DNA from: an uncultured Eisenbergiella sp.
Lineage (GTDB): Bacteria; Bacillota; Clostridia; Lachnospirales; Lachnospiraceae
Assembly: GCA_910585455.1 (NCBI GenBank)
Contig: CAJUEL010000006.1
Location: forward strand, 81,398-145,397
Direction: 5' to 3'
Length of the DNA stretch: 64,000 nt
Shown piece by piece: positions 59,043 through 64,000 of this stretch. The notes beneath the pieces were generated by a model that worked only from the letters and a program-made list of their open reading frames with translations, was not told the origin of the DNA and made no database searches. Position numbers and translations under genes: made by a program. Every line of letters begins with the position of its first letter. Positions within the stretch are counted from its first letter, which is position 1.

Positions 59043-59801
59043 ATGTATCGGCATCTGTTGGAACGGTTTGTGGAAAAAAGCAGGGAAATACTGGGCGCAG
59101 AGCTCACAGGCGTGTATTTGCACGGCTCCATGGCCATGGGCTGCTTTTTGCCGGATAAGAGCGACATTGATCTCATCGTGGTGATCGAACATGATCTTGC
59201 GGATGAGCAGAAGCTGCGTTTTATGAAGGAAGTCGTTGCATGTAATCAGGAAGCGCCCAAAAAAGGCATCGAAATGAGCGTCGTGAAAAAAACGTATTGT
59301 AAAAATTTTGTTTATCCCACGCCCTTTGCGCTTCATTTTTCCAACGCGCATTTGCAATGGTTTCTTGATGATCCCTTGGAGTATGTGCAAAAAATGAAAG
59401 GGACCGATCCGGATCTGGCGGCGCATTTTACGATTATCCGTCATTACGGCAGGGTGCTATATGGGGAAGAAATCGCGTCCGTATTTTCGGAAGTGCCGAA
59501 AGCGGACTATATTGACAGTATATGGAACGACATTGCAGGAGCAAAGGAGGAAATACTGGAAAATCCGGTCTATATGATTTTAAATCTGTGCCGGGTGGCG
59601 GCCTGTGTGCGGGATGATCTGGTTACGTCCAAGAAGCAGGGCGGGGAATGGGGTCTGCAGAATCTGGAGCAGCAATACCGGGAGCTGATTGAGACGGCGC
59701 TCGCCTGCTATGCGTCGGAGAAGGAGATGGCGGCAGACCCTGCCAAAGCGCAGGCATTTGCGGCATATATGCTGCGGCTGATCCGGGACGCCATGGGCTG
59801 A
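59043..59801 (+). CDS. Nucleotidyltransferase-domain protein, ANT/DUF4111-like
   Basis: 252 residues. The nucleotidyltransferase motif is HGSMAMGCFLPDKSDIDLIV: Gly28-Ser29 followed by Asp41-x-Asp43, the metal ligands. The C-terminal half is helical, with NPVYMILNLCRVAACVRDD, as in aminoglycoside 3''/9-adenylyltransferase-like proteins with a DUF4111 domain. ATG 59043 has GGAGG seven bases upstream. It may inactivate an aminoglycoside such as spectinomycin or streptomycin, but many relatives have no known drug substrate. Confidence 0.85.
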   Translation: MYRHLLERFVEKSREILGAELTGVYLHGSMAMGCFLPDKSDIDLIVVIEHDLADEQKLRFMKEVVACNQEAPKKGIEMSVVKKTYCKNFVYPTPFALHFSNAHLQWFLDDPLEYVQKMKGTDPDLAAHFTIIRHYGRVLYGEEIASVFSEVPKADYIDSIWNDIAGAKEEILENPVYMILNLCRVAACVRDDLVTSKKQGGEWGLQNLEQQYRELIETALACYASEKEMAADPAKAQAFAAYMLRLIRDAMG

Positions 59802-59920
59802 AAAAACAGAGCCATTTTTCGCAAAATGTTTACATTTTGTTCATCGGGGGCTGCCTATGGGAGAGGTATACTGGACATAAGATCCTTGTTAACCGTGCGG
59901 ATTCATTGGGGGATGATGAC

Positions 59921-61066
59921 GTGAAGAAGAAGGTATGGGGTGTTCTTTTTGTTCTGGTGGCGCTTTTGAACGTGATCGCGTGGAAAAGCAGCAGCTTTTG
60001 TAATTTCTTTATCAAATATATCTTTCCGGTGCTGGGCAGCAGCTATTCCCGGGTGACGAATCTGTTTCCGTTCAGTGTGGGGGAATGGATGCTGGTTGCG
60101 GGCGTCGTGCTCGTTGCCACTTTTCTGGTGACGGGAGCCTTGCGGCTGACTGTCAGAAAGGAATGGTCGCGCAGGGCGTTTCGGGTGGTCAACAGTACCT
60201 TCGCCTGGGTATTTCTGGCGGTGTTCGCGCTTTTGACCTGTAACTGCTTTATCCAGTATCACACTTCCACATTTGAAGAAAAATATATGGAACAGGTGCG
60301 CGCCGGGGGCTATTCGAAGGAAGAGCTTGGCAGGCTGCGGGATTTTATCGTGGTGAATGCGAATGATCTGGCGAAGGAAATGCGGCGGGATGAAAACGGT
60401 TATCTGGTTTATGAAGGGGATATGAACCGGACCGCTGTGGCGGCGATGCAGGTGATGGGAGAACGGTATGACCAGCTGCAGGGCTTTTATCCCCGGCCAA
60501 AGGAAATGCGTTTTTCCAATCTGATCAGCCAGACCTACATGATGGGGTATTATTTTCCTTTTTCCATGGAAGCCAATTACAACGGGACCATGTATGTGGT
60601 GAATAAGCCCTCCACAATCTGCCATGAGCTGGCGCATTTGAAGGGCTTCATTCAGGAGGATGAGGCGAGCCTGATCGGTTATCTGGCGTGTATTGAATCG
60701 GAGGATATTTTTTTTAAGTATAGCGGCTATATGGGCGTGTTAAGCTATGTGGAAAATGAGTTTCTGGCATCCATAAACAGGGATGGGGCAGAGTATCGAA
60801 AGCATCCGGCCATTTCCGAGCAGGTTTACCGGGACAGCGTGTTTTTGACGGCGGAGGCCTGGGAGCGGGTGGAGCAAAAGGCGGTGGTAAAGACCCAGAC
60901 CGCAAAGAAGGTTTCCCGGGCGATGACAACGGCGTCCTTAAAATTAAACGGTGTGGAAGAGGGCATGAAGGCCTATGACGGTGTGGTGAAGCTGCTGCTG
61001 GACTACTATGACGGCGTGCTTTACGGGGACGTGCTGATGACGGTGGATGCGGAAACGAAAGGCTGA
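59921..61066 (+). CDS. DUF3810 family membrane zinc peptidase-like protein
   Basis: 381 residues from GTG 59921, which has GGGGGA seven bases upstream. Three membrane helices (about 5-22, 48-68 and 87-110) are followed by an extracytoplasmic domain. The segment TICHELAHLKGFIQEDEASL near residue 232 has an H-E-x-x-H site and a downstream E-D-E-A, a zinc-peptidase arrangement of the DUF3810 family. The substrate is unknown. It stands alone; palindrome E follows its stop by about 20 bases. Confidence 0.88.
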   Translation: MKKKVWGVLFVLVALLNVIAWKSSSFCNFFIKYIFPVLGSSYSRVTNLFPFSVGEWMLVAGVVLVATFLVTGALRLTVRKEWSRRAFRVVNSTFAWVFLAVFALLTCNCFIQYHTSTFEEKYMEQVRAGGYSKEELGRLRDFIVVNANDLAKEMRRDENGYLVYEGDMNRTAVAAMQVMGERYDQLQGFYPRPKEMRFSNLISQTYMMGYYFPFSMEANYNGTMYVVNKPSTICHELAHLKGFIQEDEASLIGYLACIESEDIFFKYSGYMGVLSYVENEFLASINRDGAEYRKHPAISEQVYRDSVFLTAEAWERVEQKAVVKTQTAKKVSRAMTTASLKLNGVEEGMKAYDGVVKLLLDYYDGVLYGDVLMTVDAETKG

Positions 61067-61084
61067 GGTCGCTTTTGGCAGAGA

Positions 61085-61397
61085 GGCAGGAAAAACAGGG
61101 GGTAGCAGACAGGCTTTTTGCAGCCGCCAAAGGAGGACAGGCGGGCAGAATGGAATGGAGCGCTTCCGGTCGCGATATCCGGAGCGGGAAATTCCGCAAA
61201 ACGGCAGGATATTCCTGGACGCCACAGGGGGCAATAAACTCACTGCGTTCGGACAGTATTGCGCCCTGTGGCAGGAATCCCCTGCTGTTTTGGGAATTTC
61301 TCCGCTCCGGATAAAGCGACCGGCAGCGCTCCATTCCATTCTGCCCGCCTGACCTTCTTTGGCGGCTGCAAAAAGCCTGTCTGTTGCTTCCTGCCTT
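61085..61397. repeat. Long palindrome E (family 1, forward orientation)
   Basis: About 313 bp between two convergent genes. GATATCCGGAGCGGGAAATT, CAGGATATTCCTGG, centre AACTCACTGCGTTCGGACAG (61237-61256), CAGGAAT, TTTTGGGAATTTCTCCGCTC and CGGATAAAGCGACC match palindrome B position by position. The outer arms (GGCAGGAA through GGAATGGAGCGCT, and the complement) match only each other. It fills almost the whole gap. Confidence 0.92.
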
Positions 61398-61441
61398 TCC
61401 CGTTCCCGCAAAAACGGCGGGTATGGATACAGGAAGGGAAG

Positions 61442-63244
61442 CTACTGTAAAACGGCGTTTATAGTGCTTTCAGACAGGTCATACCATGTGACATCCGGTT
61501 TTTGGTCCTGACTGTTGATAGCATCCAGGAATTCAGCTTCGGAACAGGGTTCCTCATTGATAAAATATTGTACGGTCAATTCATTGTCCGCATCATAAGC
61601 GGACTGACTGCAGGCCTGTTCGCTTATACCGTATCCGGTTCCGGAAAAAAACAGCTTTCCTGTTCCGGTATCTGCAGAACCGCTGGAAAACAGAAACGTG
61701 CCGTCTGTTTTCAAATTCATAAATGCCCGATACTGTAGCGTATATCCGTAGATTTCTCCGTTTTGATCGTGCAATATTAAAAAACCGTAGTCGGATAAGC
61801 CATTTATCTGGAGCCAGCAGACGACTTCATCGCTGCCGTCGCCGTCAAGATCGATCACGGTAAATTTTGTGGCGCTCACAGTGACGCTGTCATCATCTGT
61901 GACGGCCCGCCCTGCTTCGTTGATATTCAGGCTTTCATTTGCCAGATCCGCGCATATAAAATTGCTTTTGCCCAGAAGTATGGAGCTGTAAGTAGTTTCC
62001 TCTGATGGCAATGGCTGTTCTGGCAGACTCTCCATGGTTTCAGGCTGTGGATCACCGGATATATCCATATTGCTATCATTTGCCGAAGCTGCCTGTGTGT
62101 TGCTGTCAGCTGTCTGTATATCGCTGTCGGCTGCCTGCGTATTGGTATTTTCTTCCAAGCCCGGATTTGCAGTGTCCGGGTCTGTCTGCACGGGTTCCTG
62201 CGGCGCGTCGCTTTTTATCGCAGAACATCCGATCGCCATTCCCGAAAGCAAGGTAATACAAATGGCGCAGATACAGAGGAATGCGCCGTTTCTCCTGGGG
62301 GATTTGGTCAGTATGTTTTTGAATCGTTTTTTCATGATTTTTTTGCCTCCATAAAATTGGGTTGTGAAAAAAGTCCCTTTTTTATGCCGTTTGCCAAAGG
62401 TGGAAAGCAGAGCTTCCGTATAGGCTTTTCGAACGGCATAGGCGCTTTGCCGGATTACTTTTTCATCGCAGGATAATTCCATATCGACGACCGCCTCCTT
62501 TTGCATGATGTAAACAAGAGGATTGAACCAATGCAGGGCATTTGCGAGCATAAAAAGCAGCTTGAAATACATGTCATGGCGTTTGATATGGATCAATTCA
62601 TGTTTCAAAATAAAGTAGAGCTCTTCCTCACTGTAATCGCAATCAGGCAGAACCAGCACGGGTTTTAAAAAACCGATTACCATTGGACTTTCGGCGTCTT
62701 CATATCGCAGGATTTTTATATGGGGCCTCATGTGCAGCTTTCCGGATAATCTGCGGACCTGCTGTAAAATATATGTTTCTCTCACAACCGCTCCCTTTTG
62801 GCGGATTTGCGCTCTGTAATGCAGGAGGCTGCCTATATGCACCGACAGAAAGAGCAGGCAGCCCGTCAGCCATAGATAGGCGATCATATCCAGCCAGGTA
62901 AAGCGGGAAGGCTCTGTATCCGCCTGGAGCGGTGCTTTCATGGCGTCTTCCGGATTGACCGCGATCGGGGCCGGAGCTGTGGGCGACATTGCTGGAGCGT
63001 CATTTTTCGCAGCTGTATGAATCGGAGCTGTGATCCGGGCCGGCACATCCAGGACGATCTGTGGAAAGGAAATGTCCGGATGAAACGGCAGGATCAGGCG
63101 AATTGCAATCACCACCCACATGAGATAGCTCCATTTCATCGCATACCTTTTTTGCAGGAATGGTGTGAAAATGAGCAGAAGCATTATGACAGGGCTTATT
63201 GATATGGAAATGCCAATTACGTTTAAAAATAAATCTGTTATCAT
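61442..63244 (-). CDS. M56-family BlaR1-like sensor peptidase with a non-penicillin-binding outer domain
   Basis: 600 residues. Four N-terminal membrane segments surround the cytosolic zinc site HELIHIKRHDMYFK (about residue 212) and the ELSCDEKVI Glu/Asp ligands. A later membrane helix (AFLCICAICITLLSGMAIG) leads outside. There a repetitive linker (near NTNTQAADSDIQTADSNTQA) and a beta domain with VIDLDGDGSDEV replace the beta-lactam-binding domain of BlaR1. Sensing is therefore probably not of beta-lactams. The start overlaps the repressor gene stop by four bases. It should cleave or inactivate the BlaI-type repressor. Confidence 0.88.
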   Translation of the reverse strand: MITDLFLNVIGISISISPVIMLLLIFTPFLQKRYAMKWSYLMWVVIAIRLILPFHPDISFPQIVLDVPARITAPIHTAAKNDAPAMSPTAPAPIAVNPEDAMKAPLQADTEPSRFTWLDMIAYLWLTGCLLFLSVHIGSLLHYRAQIRQKGAVVRETYILQQVRRLSGKLHMRPHIKILRYEDAESPMVIGFLKPVLVLPDCDYSEEELYFILKHELIHIKRHDMYFKLLFMLANALHWFNPLVYIMQKEAVVDMELSCDEKVIRQSAYAVRKAYTEALLSTFGKRHKKGTFFTTQFYGGKKIMKKRFKNILTKSPRRNGAFLCICAICITLLSGMAIGCSAIKSDAPQEPVQTDPDTANPGLEENTNTQAADSDIQTADSNTQAASANDSNMDISGDPQPETMESLPEQPLPSEETTYSSILLGKSNFICADLANESLNINEAGRAVTDDDSVTVSATKFTVIDLDGDGSDEVVCWLQINGLSDYGFLILHDQNGEIYGYTLQYRAFMNLKTDGTFLFSSGSADTGTGKLFFSGTGYGISEQACSQSAYDADNELTVQYFINEEPCSEAEFLDAINSQDQKPDVTWYDLSESTINAVLQ

Positions 63245-63624
63245 TTTGCCTCCAGATCGTCTAAAAATTTTCTCAATTCATCCATATCGGAATCTTTAAT
63301 CGCCTTACTGCTGTAAAGGGTAGCGACCATATTTTGTAAGGAATTGTTGTACAGCTTCTCCAAAAAGCTTTTGCTTTCTTTTGCTTTAAAATCATTCTCG
63401 GCGATAATGGATGCATATAAATTATTTCCGGAAGCGCGGTCACAGCGGAGGAAGCCCTTGTCAACCAGGCGTGACAGGGAAGTCATAAGGGTGGAAAGCT
63501 GCCACTTTCTCCGGTCCTGCAATTCCTTTAGGATGAAGCTGGAAGTGACGGGAACTCCCGCTTTCCAGATCACCTGCATGATTTCCAGTTCGGCTTCTCC
63601 CAGCTTTTTCATACTCCTGTCCAT
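63241..63624 (-). CDS. BlaI/MecI/CopY-family repressor
   Basis: 127 residues. LGEAELEIMQVIWKAGVPVT and KELQDRRKWQLSTLMTSLSR, with LVDKGFLRC, form the winged helix; the C-terminal helices (ESKSFLEKLYNN and on) are the dimer part where BlaI-type proteins are cut. The GGAGGTGAT site six bases before ATG 63624 fixes the start. It is the first gene of the pair with the M56 sensor and should repress its own promoter via the dyads upstream. Confidence 0.94.
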   Translation of the reverse strand: MDRSMKKLGEAELEIMQVIWKAGVPVTSSFILKELQDRRKWQLSTLMTSLSRLVDKGFLRCDRASGNNLYASIIAENDFKAKESKSFLEKLYNNSLQNMVATLYSSKAIKDSDMDELRKFLDDLEAK

Positions 63625-63641
63625 TTGTCATCACCTCCATA

Positions 63642-63687
63642 TTATACGGATGTATAACATTATACATGCGTATAATACGCTTGTCAA
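63642..63687 (-). promoter_or_regulatory. Consensus promoter with two BlaI-type operators
   Basis: On the minus strand TTGACA (63687-63682) and TATAAT (63664-63659) are 17 bases apart. Dyad ATTATAC-ATGC-GTATAAT (63659-63676) fills the -10/spacer; dyad TTATAC-GGAT-GTATAA (63642-63657) follows directly at the start of transcription. The shared TATAC-n4-GTATA form points to one repressor, most likely the adjacent BlaI-type protein. Confidence 0.82.
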
Positions 63688-63753
63688 TAGCTATGAAAAA
63701 GATAGCTGCGGTTTCGTAGCGGTTCACGGCACTGCCATGCGTGGAATATCGGA

Positions 63754-64000
63754 GGTCCGGTCCCTTCCTTCCGTCCTGTCCGCCGGTGCAGACCGCTTTC
63801 CGGGAGCCCATATCCGAAACGGCAAATCCATCCTCCAAAGTACAGCCATTCCTGCGCAAAAGTGGGAACTCACGTTGTTCGTTTTCCCACTTTTGCGGCA
63901 GAAATGGACTGCACTTTGGAGGGGATTTGCCTGTTTCGGATATCAGGCTCCCGGAAAGCGGTCTGCACCGGCGGACAGGACGGAAGGAAGGGACCGGACC
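63754..64000. repeat. Long palindrome F (family 2), reaching the window edge
   Basis: GGTCCGGTCCCTTCCTTCCG at the left pairs with its complement ending exactly at base 64000, so the element may continue. The core follows palindrome D nearly base for base, including the centre AACTCACGTTGTTCG (63868-63882). Base changes in one arm are mirrored in the other (for example GTGGGAA with TTCCCAC here, GCGGGAA with TTCCCGC in D). It lies about 70 bases upstream of the repressor promoter; nothing else is seen in 63688-63753. Confidence 0.9.

Noticed and set aside
6816..64000. Retron msr/msd explanation for the long hairpins
   Set aside because: No reverse transcriptase gene is present in the window and several unlinked copies exist; kept only as an untested thought.
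1..64000. CRISPR array, prophage, integrase or classical insertion sequence
   Set aside because: No regularly spaced direct repeats, cas genes, phage structural genes or DDE transposase are visible; the only recombination-related gene is the Rpn-type nuclease.

Overview
The window reads as a chromosomal segment of a spore-forming, anaerobic gut Clostridia of the Lachnospiraceae type. This rests on the mix of genes: a PdaB-like polysaccharide deacetylase, a CotH-kinase protein, DUF6062, DUF6106 and DUF975 proteins, a LytTR/DUF3021 pair, BceRS-AB and BlaI/M56 modules, diaminopimelate synthesis (dapF), GlnRS, and a split purine pathway end (PurO next to a stand-alone AICAR transformylase). Ribosome sites are strong AGGAGG types and promoters are close to TTGACA-17-TATAAT. 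No rRNA, CRISPR array, integrase, prophage or plasmid gene is visible.

Layout. 1-3.6 kb: end of a MacB-like ABC export operon (ATPase, CARDB-like anchored protein, permease). 3.7-4.3 kb: an orphan transcription unit with a consensus promoter and a strong terminator but no convincing ORF, a candidate ncRNA. 4.3-9.2 kb: NagZ, a propeller-like membrane protein and a two-component system. 9.8-10.7 kb: a PD-(D/E)XK/Rpn nuclease. 11.3-15.9 kb: a BceRS-AB type peptide-sensing and resistance cluster. 16.2-17.9 kb: an AT-rich island with a Phd/YefM antitoxin paired with an AlbA_2/ATPase protein. 18-35 kb: GH38 mannosidase, a two-part lipoprotein, cell-wall and sugar enzymes, hisC, a methyltransferase, hslO, nadE and dapF. 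36-43.2 kb: FMN riboswitch-ribU, guaB, a DHH phosphoesterase, purO and AICAR transformylase. 43.6-50.3 kb: a LytTR-linked ABC transporter and a hybrid kinase with a solute-binding lipoprotein. 50.5-61 kb: DUF975, glnS, a MocR regulator, a YtxH-like protein, a TetR regulator, DUF6062, an NCS2 permease, tRNA-Pro(AGG), a nucleotidyltransferase and a DUF3810 protease. 61.4-63.6 kb: an M56/BlaI signalling pair with its operators.

The most unusual feature is between the genes. Six very long, nearly perfect palindromes (about 190-345 bp) sit at 6.8, 9.2, 15.9, 58.4, 61.1 and 63.8 kb. Two families share a conserved, directional core around a centre resembling AACTCAC-nnn-GTTCG. The outer arms differ completely from copy to copy, yet each is complementary to itself. 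A second set of short hairpins built on GTAACnGTTCAGAC recurs at 11.0, 14.1-14.2, 15.9-16.1, 46.1-46.3 and 50.4 kb, with decayed relatives at 40.1 and 43.2 kb. It shares a GTTCrGACAG motif with the centres of the first palindrome family. This looks like a mobile or mobilised palindromic repeat system whose arms are made locally; that last step is inference.
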